Source of the DNA: Cereibacter johrii
GTDB lineage: Bacteria; Pseudomonadota; Alphaproteobacteria; Rhodobacterales; Rhodobacteraceae
NCBI RefSeq assembly: GCF_001720585.1
Contig: NZ_MABH01000122.1
Coordinates: forward strand, 23,337 to 87,336
Reading direction: 5' to 3'
DNA: 64,000 nucleotides
This document shows, in pieces, positions 55,237 through 64,000 of the stretch (its first letter is position 1; every line of letters starts with the position of its first letter). The notes beneath the pieces are model-generated. The model had not been told where the DNA came from and ran no database searches. It worked only from the letters and a program-made list of their open reading frames with translations. The position numbers and the translations under genes are program-made.

Positions 55237-55580
55237 TAACAGGCCGCTGAAATAGTCGCTCCGTCGGAACAGTTTCCCTTGGCAGGCTGGCGAGGGAGGT
55301 CCGCTCCCCGGGTTCGGCATGCCCGGGCGCGACCCCGATCTCATGCCGCAGGCAACTTCGGAAGCCGGGCCAGATTGCAGGCCGCCCTCGCGAAGGTGAA
55401 CTGGGCGCCGACGCGCTTCACGCCTCGCAGCATTGTTTGCGCCATGTCCCCGGTCTTGGACCAGCCTAAGGTGAGGAGGATCAGGCAACGATCCAGTGGA
55501 TCGTTGCCCCGACGCAAGTCGATCTTCTTCCGGCAGCGCCGCGAGATCGTAGCCCTCGTGCCGGATTATCCGGCCGTCGA
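55237..55580 (-). pseudogene. 3' end of IS-B transposase, interrupted by a hairpin
   Basis: The end sequence GGCCGCTGAAATAGTCGCTCCG at 55237 matches the IS-B end near 33830. Minus-strand codons read RHEGY near 55560, then (frame change) LGWSKTGDMAQTMLRGVKRV and GAQFTFARAACNLARLPKL to the stop. A family A hairpin sits just before LGWSKT. Confidence 0.75.
55472..55514. repeat. Family A hairpin element, copy 2 (in IS-B)
   Basis: Perfect palindrome 55484-55508: arms GGCAACGATCCA and TGGATCGTTGCC around a single G. Flanks TGAGGAGGATCA and CCGACG match copy 1, and the total unit is 43 bp in both. Removing 42 bp restores the transposase frame into GWSKT. Confidence 0.8.
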
Positions 55581-55975
55581 TTGCTGAGAACCTCGCCCTT
55601 TGCGCCATGTGCCGTGGCGGTTCCCGGCCATGTGCTTGTCGATGGTGGCGCGGGTGAAGGCCACGAGATCGGAGGCATAACTGCCCCCGGCCTCTCCCCC
55701 GGCCAGGTCGAGGCCATCGGATCTGGTCTCTGCGGCGGGCGCCGCGCCTGCAGCTGCCCGCTCCGGCGGCATTCCCGCCACCGAGATCAGCACCGTCTCG
55801 GCTCCGAGCCGCCGCGTGACGCCTCGACCGCAGCGCATTGCGCGGCTCGGATCGTGGATTCACGGTGTCAACGAGCGGCCGGGATTCGCTGCTGGTCGAT
55901 GATGGCAGGTGCAATCATTCCAATGCCATGCCGCGATGGGCATAAATGTGCTTGGCAGGAGCGTGCCCTTCGCCC
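55581..55975. other. Stretch between IS remnant and McrC gene
   Basis: About 395 bp downstream of the McrC-like gene. A minus-strand frame (about 55566-55838; ETVLISVAGMPPERAAAGAA) may be further IS-B debris, but I could not align it to a transposase block. Confidence 0.35.
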
Positions 55976-57292
55976 TCACGGTTCGGCGGCGGACATTTCT
56001 TCGATGCGAGTCAGAATCCGGCCACGAATGCGGTCCACCAGGCCGGCACCGGTGGAGATGTCGAAGCTCGCCGTTTCCAGCAGGGTTTCCTGACCCGTCA
56101 CCCGGAACCGCGCGCGAATCCCCTCTTCGTCGCCCAGTCCCGCATGGTGGGGATAAAGCAGCGTCAGCCGCGGGGCCTTGTAGAGGTGGGCATAGGCCAT
56201 CATCTGATAGACGTCCGCTTGGGAGACGCCTTGCTTCGGATCGTCGATCCGGTCGGAAATCCGCTTCCACTTGGTGTCGATCACATGGTCGACCTGGCCA
56301 GCGCGCAAGATCAGAATGTCAGGCTTGGTCTGGAACGCCGCCCGATCGTCATCAAGCGACGTCAGGCAGAACAAGCGGCCACCCTGCAGCGTCACGTGGA
56401 ATTCGGACCCTGCAAGCGCCCGCGTCACCAGACGACCGATGTATTCCTCGAACAGGGCATTCATCTCGAACAGCAGGGCCGATCCCTGCCCGGACCCGAC
56501 GCTGGTGGTCTGGTACCGGTTGCGCAGGAACAGCTGTGCCATTCCAAAGAGTTCCTGCCACGCGCTGTTCGTGCGGTCGATGACAACATCGTCCCACCGC
56601 AGGGCGGGGAGTTGTACCTCCGCGACCTCGGCATAGAGGAAGGCCAGTTCCCGCAGGCGCTGAACATTCGTCGCGTTGCATGACATGCCCGCCAGATGCG
56701 CGATGGTCGCCTTCATGATGCGGTTGAGGGCGATATCCTCGGACAACTCGTCATAGCGGCACGCCAGGCGGCCCGGGTTGGCGATGTGGCGGGTGAACTG
56801 GCGCGGGATATCCAACGATCCCCGCAAGGTTGGCAGATCGCCGTCGTGGAAGGTATAGCGCCGCGGCATGCCCCGGCGGACCGCCTCGGTCAGCTTGTCG
56901 CAAAAGATGCGGATCAGGATTTCCAGCAGCGTTTTGCGCTGCCAGTCGAGGTCGGTCATGCGTCCGGTCTCGACCTTGAGATTGAGGGCCACCGCGAGCA
57001 TGTGCACAAGGCGCTTGCGGATCTCGCGCGTCTCCTGGGCCGAGCCTTCCTTTTCGCCGACGTCGATCTTCGGCAGGATTTCCAGCGTGCAGCCCGGCAC
57101 CGCCAGGACGCCAACCACCCCGCGCGCCCGCAGGTCATGGCGCCTATCCTCGAGAACTCCACCGCCGCCACGCCCGGCGAAGGGAGATGCCTTGGCCAGT
57201 GCCACAAGGCGCTGAGCAAGATGCGGCGGAATGCATCCTTCCCCATCGCCATGGGGCACGGCCTCCCATTCGCGAACGGAGTAGATGGGCAT
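55976..57292 (-). CDS. mcrC: McrC-like nuclease subunit of an McrBC restriction system
   Basis: 438 residues. The N-terminal McrC region has GVVGVLAVPGCTLEILPKID and the helical middle carries ALNLKVETGRMTDLDWQRK and RRYTFHDGDLPTLRGSLDI. The PD-(D/E)xK nuclease site is KPDILILRAGQVDHVIDTKWKR near residue 330 (Asp, Asp, Lys). The gene starts inside the stop of the McrB gene (TGATG), so the two subunits are coupled. Expected to cut modified or foreign DNA when activated by the GTPase partner. Confidence 0.88.
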   Translation of the reverse strand: MPIYSVREWEAVPHGDGEGCIPPHLAQRLVALAKASPFAGRGGGGVLEDRRHDLRARGVVGVLAVPGCTLEILPKIDVGEKEGSAQETREIRKRLVHMLAVALNLKVETGRMTDLDWQRKTLLEILIRIFCDKLTEAVRRGMPRRYTFHDGDLPTLRGSLDIPRQFTRHIANPGRLACRYDELSEDIALNRIMKATIAHLAGMSCNATNVQRLRELAFLYAEVAEVQLPALRWDDVVIDRTNSAWQELFGMAQLFLRNRYQTTSVGSGQGSALLFEMNALFEEYIGRLVTRALAGSEFHVTLQGGRLFCLTSLDDDRAAFQTKPDILILRAGQVDHVIDTKWKRISDRIDDPKQGVSQADVYQMMAYAHLYKAPRLTLLYPHHAGLGDEEGIRARFRVTGQETLLETASFDISTGAGLVDRIRGRILTRIEEMSAAEP

Positions 57293-60084
57293 CAGGCCGC
57301 GAACTCGGAGAAGTCGAACTGGTCCTTCCCCCGCCAGCGCAGTCTCTCGCCGCTGAAGTCATCAGCGGCAATTCCGGGCGGCGCAGCCAGGCGGCGCGCC
57401 TCCAGAAACCTGGATGGGCCCTGCGGGCCATCGCCCAAGACGGCGGCGACCTTCGACCAATCCTCGTAGAAGTACTCGGACAGGAGGGGAATGACCTTGT
57501 GCCGCATGACATCCTCGACGGCCGCAAGCGAGGCGCAGCCGGTGAAATAGGCGTGCCCGATCTGGTGTTCGCGGTCGAAAAGGTACTCGATGCGGTCGTT
57601 GATGGTGGTCAGCAACTTCTGCAGATTGATCCCGCCGACATTCGGGGACAGGACTGAGGGGTTCGGCATCAGTTCCTTGAACGTGAAACGACGGCGCAGG
57701 GCCGTGTCCAGCAGCGCAATCGAGCGGTCGGCCGTGTTCATGGTGCCGATGATGTGCAGGTTCTGCGGCACCCCGAAGCGCTTCTTCGAGTAGGGCAAGG
57801 TCAGCTGGATCCCGTCACGTCGCCCAAGGCGCTTGTCCGGTTCGAGAAGCGTGATCAGTTCGCCGAACACCTTCGATATATTGGCCCGGTTGATCTCATC
57901 GATGATCAGCACATAGTCACGCGCCGTAGTGTCCGCCACCGCAGCGCGCTTGCCGGAGACGATCTCTTCCAGCGCATCCCAATCGATAAGGGACTGGTTC
58001 AGCTTGTACACAGAATGCCGCCTGAACGCGTTCGGGTAGAATCGGCTGCGATCGGTCCCGGCGTCGTCGCGCCAAATCCAATCGACGATCCTTCTGTGAG
58101 GATGGAATTCCGCGCGCCCGTCGAAGTAGTAGTCGCCTGTTATCCTGCCAAATGCCTGGATGCGATCACGGCCGTCAGACACCACAACGTAGTCACCAAT
58201 CTGCATGTCAGATCTGAACGAGTAGGTGACGACGATGTTGCCGTCATGGCCTGTCGCGTCTGCGTCCTTGCGAGACCGCCACTCGTTGTAAATCTGGTCG
58301 AAGTCATCGAAGCGCTCGTCGGACCAATCGATATCTCCTCCCCAGCCAACGTGGATCAACCCGTTCTCCAGACCGAAGCGTATCCTGTCCTCCTCCACTT
58401 GGCGGCGCCCGAGTGCCACTTTGAACACGCGCGCAGTCCTGTCGAGACGTGAGACGGCCCCGGCCTGCGAACTGTCGAGGCGCGCGCGTTCGCTGATCTT
58501 CTTGAACACCCCGTCGGTCGGTTTCAGGCGGAAGCCCACAGCAGCGCCGAGTTCTTCCGGACCCTCCCTTGCATCCTCGCCCGTACTCGGCTGGAGCCCC
58601 TCAACGAATTCTTCATATGACATGGACTGGTGGAAGGTGACGAACTCGATCCGCTCTTCCTTCATCAGGCTATGGTATTCGGCCATCAGCCGGTCACGGT
58701 TCTCTTCACCGGAGAGGTTGGCGGCGACGACCTCGCCCAGACAGAGGCGAACCGCCTCCCACGCCGTCTGGTAGGTCTTGCCGGTGCCGGGAGGTCCGTA
58801 AAGGATCAGGTTGGTGGTCGCTGCGATCGCTTGGGCACTCTGGCCCTGCACGGGGGCATATGAGTCTGCCATCGCCGTCCCCTCCTGGTCCTCGGCTTCG
58901 AGGTTGAATGTAAATGTTGTTGTGCTGGAGGGGTTCGGCGTGGTCGACTGGAGCGCTGTGTAACCCGCCAGGTCCTTGAACTTCTTCCCTCCCAAAGCGC
59001 TGCAAATCGTCGGGAAGGCATTTTGCTCGGAGATATCCCGCGCGAGGTCGGATGCGCGGATAGTCACCGAGGTCATGTCCGCTTCGCGGGCAGGTGCGAT
59101 GTAGTAATTCAGGGCAACGAGCCGCGCACGTTCCGCCCCGCGCATCAGATGGGTGTGCTGGTCGGGAATCGGCAACGGCGTGTCATGCTGATCGACGATG
59201 ACATAGCCCGCGGCATGCAGCCTTGCGGCCGCATCCCCTGGTTGGCTCCCCCCGCCATTGAATGAGCTCGCCGTCTTCCCCAGAAGGTACCCGACAATTG
59301 GCTTCGTCGGAAAGCGCTTGTCCTGGCGCGGACGAGTCGACCGGACCCAAAAATCCTTTGGTTCGCCGAAGCTCGAGAACGCATCGGCATGGGCACCCGA
59401 CGTGCGGAACTGGTCGTAGGCGTCCATCGCGCCTTCGATCCGGTCGCGAGAGAAGGAGCCATCTTCACCCCCCGCTCCCTTGCGAAGGATCCGGTATCCC
59501 AGAGCCTCAAGTTTCGCATAGGATTGCGCCTCTCCGAAGCCGTTGAAGAACTCTTTCGCTGCGAGGGCGCGACCATCGGGAAGATGACCCAAGGCTGCTG
59601 CGACTGTCGCCTTCGCCGGATAAGACTCCTCCTTGCCATCATCGTAGACCCAGACCTGCGGGCTTGCAAAGCCACTGCGGGCGAGGAAGGGCTTAAGGCC
59701 CAACTGATCGCACTCCCGCATCGCGGCATCGATCTCCTTGCGGGTGAGGCTGTCCACCAATGCGTGGTGTTCTGCCCTGTCAGGCACATTGGACTGTTCG
59801 GTCAGGAAGGAATGGTACAGCTTCAGGGCTTGCTGGAGACTGGCCAGCCCGGTGCGCAAGACACCGTCGATTTGGACAGGGGAGGGGTTGGGTCGTCCTG
59901 CACGTTCATCCTCGGCGGTGTAGGCAAATCGGTTCAAGACGCTGTCCCGATCCTCTTGCGCGAGCACCAGGTCGAGATCGCCCAGATACTGCTCCACGCG
60001 CATGGCGCTACTTACACGCGAGGAGGCAGCTGCCTCCGTCTGCCCCTGCGCCACCAACCATTTACGGAACTCGTCCTGCTTCAT
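57292..60084 (-). CDS. mcrB: McrB-like AAA+ GTPase with extra N-terminal modules and an inserted EVE-like domain
   Basis: 930 residues, about twice E. coli McrB. Walker A is LYGPPGTGKTYQT near residue 430, Walker B YVLIIDEINRANISK near 726, and the McrB signature IGTMNTADRSIALLDTALRR near 781. The N-terminal 420 residues hold two similar modules, one around YPAKATVAAALGH (155) ending KLEALGYRI and one around FPTKPIVGYLLGK (258) ending LHAAGYVI, likely DNA-recognition domains. Between the Walker motifs lies a beta-rich insert (about 553-668; RVFKVALGRR, HVGWGGDIDW, IGDYVVVSDGRDRIQAFGRI) resembling PUA/EVE domains that read modified bases. Confidence 0.85.
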   Translation of the reverse strand: MKQDEFRKWLVAQGQTEAAASSRVSSAMRVEQYLGDLDLVLAQEDRDSVLNRFAYTAEDERAGRPNPSPVQIDGVLRTGLASLQQALKLYHSFLTEQSNVPDRAEHHALVDSLTRKEIDAAMRECDQLGLKPFLARSGFASPQVWVYDDGKEESYPAKATVAAALGHLPDGRALAAKEFFNGFGEAQSYAKLEALGYRILRKGAGGEDGSFSRDRIEGAMDAYDQFRTSGAHADAFSSFGEPKDFWVRSTRPRQDKRFPTKPIVGYLLGKTASSFNGGGSQPGDAAARLHAAGYVIVDQHDTPLPIPDQHTHLMRGAERARLVALNYYIAPAREADMTSVTIRASDLARDISEQNAFPTICSALGGKKFKDLAGYTALQSTTPNPSSTTTFTFNLEAEDQEGTAMADSYAPVQGQSAQAIAATTNLILYGPPGTGKTYQTAWEAVRLCLGEVVAANLSGEENRDRLMAEYHSLMKEERIEFVTFHQSMSYEEFVEGLQPSTGEDAREGPEELGAAVGFRLKPTDGVFKKISERARLDSSQAGAVSRLDRTARVFKVALGRRQVEEDRIRFGLENGLIHVGWGGDIDWSDERFDDFDQIYNEWRSRKDADATGHDGNIVVTYSFRSDMQIGDYVVVSDGRDRIQAFGRITGDYYFDGRAEFHPHRRIVDWIWRDDAGTDRSRFYPNAFRRHSVYKLNQSLIDWDALEEIVSGKRAAVADTTARDYVLIIDEINRANISKVFGELITLLEPDKRLGRRDGIQLTLPYSKKRFGVPQNLHIIGTMNTADRSIALLDTALRRRFTFKELMPNPSVLSPNVGGINLQKLLTTINDRIEYLFDREHQIGHAYFTGCASLAAVEDVMRHKVIPLLSEYFYEDWSKVAAVLGDGPQGPSRFLEARRLAAPPGIAADDFSGERLRWRGKDQFDFSEFAA

Positions 60085-60288
60085 CGATTTACCGCCTGCC
60101 TCGCCGAATGGTGACTTTCCAAGGTCAGGAAGCCGAGGGCAGGATCCGTCGTCGTCAATTCACCGTCTGGAACTACGGGCCAATGATGGCCGGAAGCAAG
60201 GATGTGCGCAACTGCGAGTTGCCTGCCGTTGCGTGCGATTGCGTGCTTGTGCGGGCTGGTGCGGTGTGGATGCTGAGAGTATGAATGC

Positions 60289-60310
60289 AAAAAGCGCCCC
60301 GAGGGGCGCT
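60289..60310 (-). terminator. Intrinsic terminator of the rRNA operon
   Basis: Read on the minus strand: AGCGCCCC, loop, GGGGCGCT followed by TTTTTG. It lies 30 bp past the tRNA-fMet gene. Confidence 0.8.
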
Positions 60311-60339
60311 GCGCAATGTACTGATAATATTTCGTACTC

Positions 60340-60416
<77 letters not shown>

Positions 60417-60461
60417 TCGGTTTTGATTTGATCGTTTTGAGGGATATTCGTTTCTTTTCAG

Positions 60462-60578
60462 GTCTGGCGGCGACCTACTCTCCCACGTCTTGAGACGCAG
60501 TACCATTGGCGCGACGGCACTTAACTGCCGAGTTCGGGATGGGATCGGGTGTTTTGCTCGTGCTATGGCCACCAGACC
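60462..60578 (-). rRNA. 5S rRNA
   Basis: About 117 nt. On the minus strand it begins TCTGGTGGCCATAGC, contains CCCGAACTCGGCAGTTAAG and ends GTCGCCGCCAGACC, closing the terminal helix. Ends approximate to a few bases. Confidence 0.92.
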
Positions 60579-60997
60579 GGAGAAGAAACGACAACATCAG
60601 GCTTTTGCTTGTTCCGGGTCTATTGCTTTCTGATCTGGGGTAGAGCTTTGGCTTATTGAGCCTTGCTGTTACCGGGTCAGATCAAGCCTATCGGGCAATT
60701 AGTACCAGTCAGCTGAACGCATTGCTGCGCTTACACCTCTGGCCTATCGACGTGGTGGTCTTCCACGGCCCTCAAGGGAGACCTTGTTTTGAAGGGGGCT
60801 TCCCGCTTAGATGCCTTCAGCGGTTATCCTGTCCGATCATAGCTACCCAGCACTGCCGTTGGCACGACAACTGGTCCACCAGTGGATCGTTCACCCCGGT
60901 CCTCTCGTACTAGGGGCAACTCTTCTCAAGTCTCCTACACCCACGGCAGATAGGGACCGAACTGTCTCACGACGTTCTAAACCCAGCTCACGTACCT

Positions 60998-61034
<37 letters not shown>

Positions 61035-61104
61035 CCAGCCCCAGGATGAGATGAGCCGACATCGAGGTGCCAAACGATGCCGTCGATATGGACTCTTGGG
61101 CATC

Positions 61105-61158
<54 letters not shown>

Positions 61159-61586
61159 TCGGGACCACCGGATCACTATGGCCGACTTTCGTCTCTGCTC
61201 GACTTGTCAGTCTTGCAGTCAGGCGGGCTTCTGCCATTGCACTCGACGACCGATTTCCGACCGGTCTGAGCCCACCATCGCGCGCCTCCGTTACTGTTGG
61301 GGAGGCGACCGCCCCAGTCAAACTACCCACCACGCAGGGTCCCGGACCCGGATAACGGGCCGCGGTTAGACATCAAGATGGCGAAGGGTGGTATCTCAAG
61401 GTTGGCTCCACGGGAACTGGCGTCCCCGCTTCGATGCCTACCACCTATCCTGCACATCACAATCCTGATGCCAGTGCGAAGCTATAGTAAAGGTTCATGG
61501 GGTCTTTCCGTCTAACCGCGGGAAGTGTGCATCTTGACACACAGTTCAATTTCGCTGAGTCCACATCAGAGACAGCGGGGAGATCG

Positions 61587-61668
<82 letters not shown>

Positions 61669-62230
61669 TGGGGCTTCAATTCGGAGCTTGCACTCCTCCT
61701 TTTAACCTTCCAGCACCGGGCAGGCGTCAGACTGTATACGTCGCCTTGCGGCTTCGCACAGCCCTGTGTTTTAAGTAAACAGTCGCCACCCCCTGGTTTG
61801 TGCCCCCCGCCCATAGTTGCCTACAGACGGGGCCTCCTTCTCGCGAACTTACGGAGGCATTTTGCCGAGTTCCTTTGATGTGGTTCTCTCAAGCGCCTTG
61901 GTATTCTCTACCAGTCCACCTGTGTCGGTTTGGGGTACGGTCTGATGGAGGGCTATTTCCAGGGACCGCTCAGCAGCCCGGTCAATCCGATAAGACCGAA
62001 CTACACCTGCGATCCGTCACATCCTCCTGGCCCAGGAATATTAACCTGGTTCCCATCGACTACGCCTTTCGGCCTCGCCTTAGGGGCCGGCTTACCCTGC
62101 TCAGATTAGCTTTAAGCAGGAACCCTTGGACTTTCGGCGACAGGGTCTCTCACCCTGTTTGTCGCTACTCATGTCAACATTCTCGCTTCCGATCTCTCCA
62201 CCGGATGCCTTACGGCCCGGCTTCACAGAA

Positions 62231-62273
62231 AGCTCCTTGTCTCCGCATCCGAGGGATGAAGAGACATGGAGCT
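62231..62273 (-). other. 23S helix-45 intervening hairpin
   Basis: AGCTCCTTGTCTCCGCATCC-type arm pairs with GGATG..GAGACATGGAGCT around loop GAG, inserted where E. coli 23S has a short helix near position 1170. In Rhodobacter this type of insert is cut by RNase III, splitting 23S rRNA into two large pieces. Confidence 0.75.
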
Positions 62274-62401
62274 ATATCACGGAACGCTCCGCTACCACGC
62301 ACATTGCTGTGCATCCTGAGCTTCGGCTCGTGGCTTGAGCCCCGTTACATCTTCGCCGCAGGACAGCTTATCTAGACCAGTGAGCTGTTACGCTATCTTT
62401 A

Positions 62402-62432
<31 letters not shown>

Positions 62433-63320
62433 TTGTTTTGGCCGTCCCACATGCTTTCCCACTTAGCCACGAATTGGGGGCCTTAGCTGCAGGTCAGGGT
62501 TGTTTCCCTCTTCACGACGGACGTTAGCACCCGCCGTGTGTCTCCCGGATAGTACTCTCGGGTATTCGGAGTTTGCTTAGACTCAGTAAGGCTGTGGGCC
62601 CCCATCATCCATGCAGTGCTCTACCCCCCGAGGTATTCGTCCGAGGCGCTACCTAAATAGCTTTCGCGGAGAACCAGCTATCTCCAGGTTTGATTGGCCT
62701 TTCACCCCTAGCCACAAGTCATCCAGACCCTTTTCAACGGGTGTTGGTTCGGACCTCCATCAGGTGTTACCCTGACTTCATCCTGCTCATGGCTAGATCA
62801 CCTGGTTTCGGGTCTGATCCCACGAACTCGACGCCCTTTTAAGACTCGCTTTCGCTGCGCCTCCACCTACCGGCTTAAGCTTGCTCGTGAGACCAAGTCG
62901 TTGACCCATTATACAAAAGGTACGCCGTCAGGTCTCATGGACCCTCCGACTGCTTGTAGGCGTCCGGTTTCAGGTACTGTTTCACTCCCCTCGTCGGGGT
63001 GCTTTTCACCTTTCCCTCACGGTACTGGTTCGCTATCGGTCAGCAAGGAGTACTTAGCCTTCGGGGGTGGTCCCCCGATCTTCAGACAGGATTTCACGTG
63101 TCCCGCCCTACTTGATATGTCTCCTGGAGCTTCCTGTACGGGGCTGTCACCCGCTGTGGCTGGCCTTTCCAGGCCATTCCAGTCACTCTTCGGAGATCGG
63201 CTGGTCCGCGTTCGCTCGCCACTACTAGCGGAGTCTCTGTTGATTTCCTTTCCTCCGGGTACTTAGATGTTTCAGTTCCCCGGGTTCGCTTCAAAACCCC
63301 TATGTATTCAGGGTAATGAT

Positions 63321-63375
63321 ACCTGTCTCACCCCACTATTCATATCCGAAGGATAACAATAGCAGAATGTCAGGT
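63321..63375 (-). other. 23S helix-9 extended hairpin
   Basis: ACCTGTCTCA to CAGGT with an inner stem around GGATAACAATAG and CTATTCATATCC, longer than E. coli helix 9. In alphaproteobacteria processing here releases a 5.8S-like 5' fragment. Confidence 0.65.
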
Positions 63376-63748
63376 GGGTTTCCCCATTCGGACATCCATG
63401 GATCGAAGCCCATTCCCGGCTCCCCATGGCTTAACGCAGGGTATCACGTCCTTCATCGCCTCTTGCTGCCTAGGCATCCACCAAACGCCCTTTTCGCGCT
63501 TGATCTGATCCGGAAAGAGCAAGGCTCTTTCCCATGTCAGAAGCATGTACATTCCCATGCGATGACCCGAAGGTCGTCGCGGTCAGTTGTACTAGACTTG
63601 GAACAATATCGCCTGCGGGGTCGAACCCCAGGTCTTCCCCTACTCGGGAGACCGGCGATACTGATGTTGTATCTCTCTGAACGATGTCAAAATCTCGTCC
63701 GGTTGGACGGCCAAACCCACCCAATGGGCTTGGCGATCGAACCGGATC

Positions 63749-63824
63749 TGGTGGAGCCTATCGGGATCGAACCGATGACCCCCTGCTTGCAAAGCAGGTG
63801 CTCTCCCAGCTGAGCTAAGGCCCC
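63749..63824 (-). tRNA. tRNA-Ala (TGC)
   Basis: 76 nt with encoded CCA, anticodon loop TTTGCAA, acceptor GGGGCCT pairing with AGGCTCC, and TTCGATC arm. Spacer tRNA between 16S and 23S. Confidence 0.95.
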
Positions 63825-63921
63825 ACATGCCGACCGCTGCGCGGCAAACCCTTCCGGTGGAAGGTTTTGAGGCATGTGCCGAGGACCGCAAGGTCCGAGG
63901 TGGCCCAACGGCTGGAATTTC

Positions 63922-63998
<77 letters not shown>

Positions 63999-64000
63999 AC

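Overview
The window looks like an alphaproteobacterial chromosome segment from the Rhodobacter/Cereibacter sphaeroides group. The evidence is the high G+C content, the rRNA operon order on the minus strand (16S outside the right edge, then tRNA-Ile, tRNA-Ala, 23S, 5S, initiator tRNA-Met), a 23S gene with Rhodobacter-type intervening hairpins, and a heme oxygenase/bacteriophytochrome pair closely resembling bphO-bphG1. Species assignment is inference, since no search was run.

Layout. (1) 0-8.5 kb: a catabolic cluster behind a TetR regulator. It has an extradiol dioxygenase, an NTF2-like protein, an alpha/beta hydrolase, a flavin-dependent monooxygenase with its reductase, an outer-membrane protein, a BKACE enzyme and an HpcH/HpaI aldolase. 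Together these resemble an hsaABCD-type aromatic meta-cleavage route. (2) 9.0-16.7 kb: an iron-siderophore module with FecI-type sigma factor, FecR sensor, TonB receptor with signalling domain, and periplasmic binding protein, fused permease and ATPase. (3) 17.1-28.0 kb: surface polysaccharide genes (four glycosyltransferases, a deacetylase, a Wzy-like polymerase, a Wzx-like flippase, a frameshifted sulfotransferase), interrupted by IS debris and containing an AT-richer, probably acquired core. (4) 28.5-38.9 kb: a decayed accessory zone with broken DUF1398, MarR and GalU-like genes, two paralogous LuxR-type response regulators, an H-NS/HvrA-like protein and many dead or chimeric insertion sequences (IS3, IS5, IS256, with IS21 and more IS5 near 19 kb). 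(5) 38.9-44.3 kb: five exported proteins of unknown function, two of them outer-membrane barrel-like, in two divergent groups. (6) 44.5-55.2 kb: a broken serine recombinase, bphO-bphG1 (light to cyclic-di-GMP), then wza-wzb-wzc-type export genes and a divergent WecA-like transferase with a NusG/RfaH-type antiterminator. (7) 55.2-60.1 kb: an IS remnant and an McrBC-type restriction system whose McrB has unusual extra domains. (8) 60.3-64 kb: the rRNA operon.

The least expected structure is a set of short palindromic insertions inside the transposase genes. Two 43-bp units in different IS types (33.7 and 55.5 kb) share loop and flanks while the stem bases differ with full compensation. A second hairpin family occurs three times in two IS3 copies. 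Several of these insertions have a net length of exactly 42 bp, that is 14 codons.
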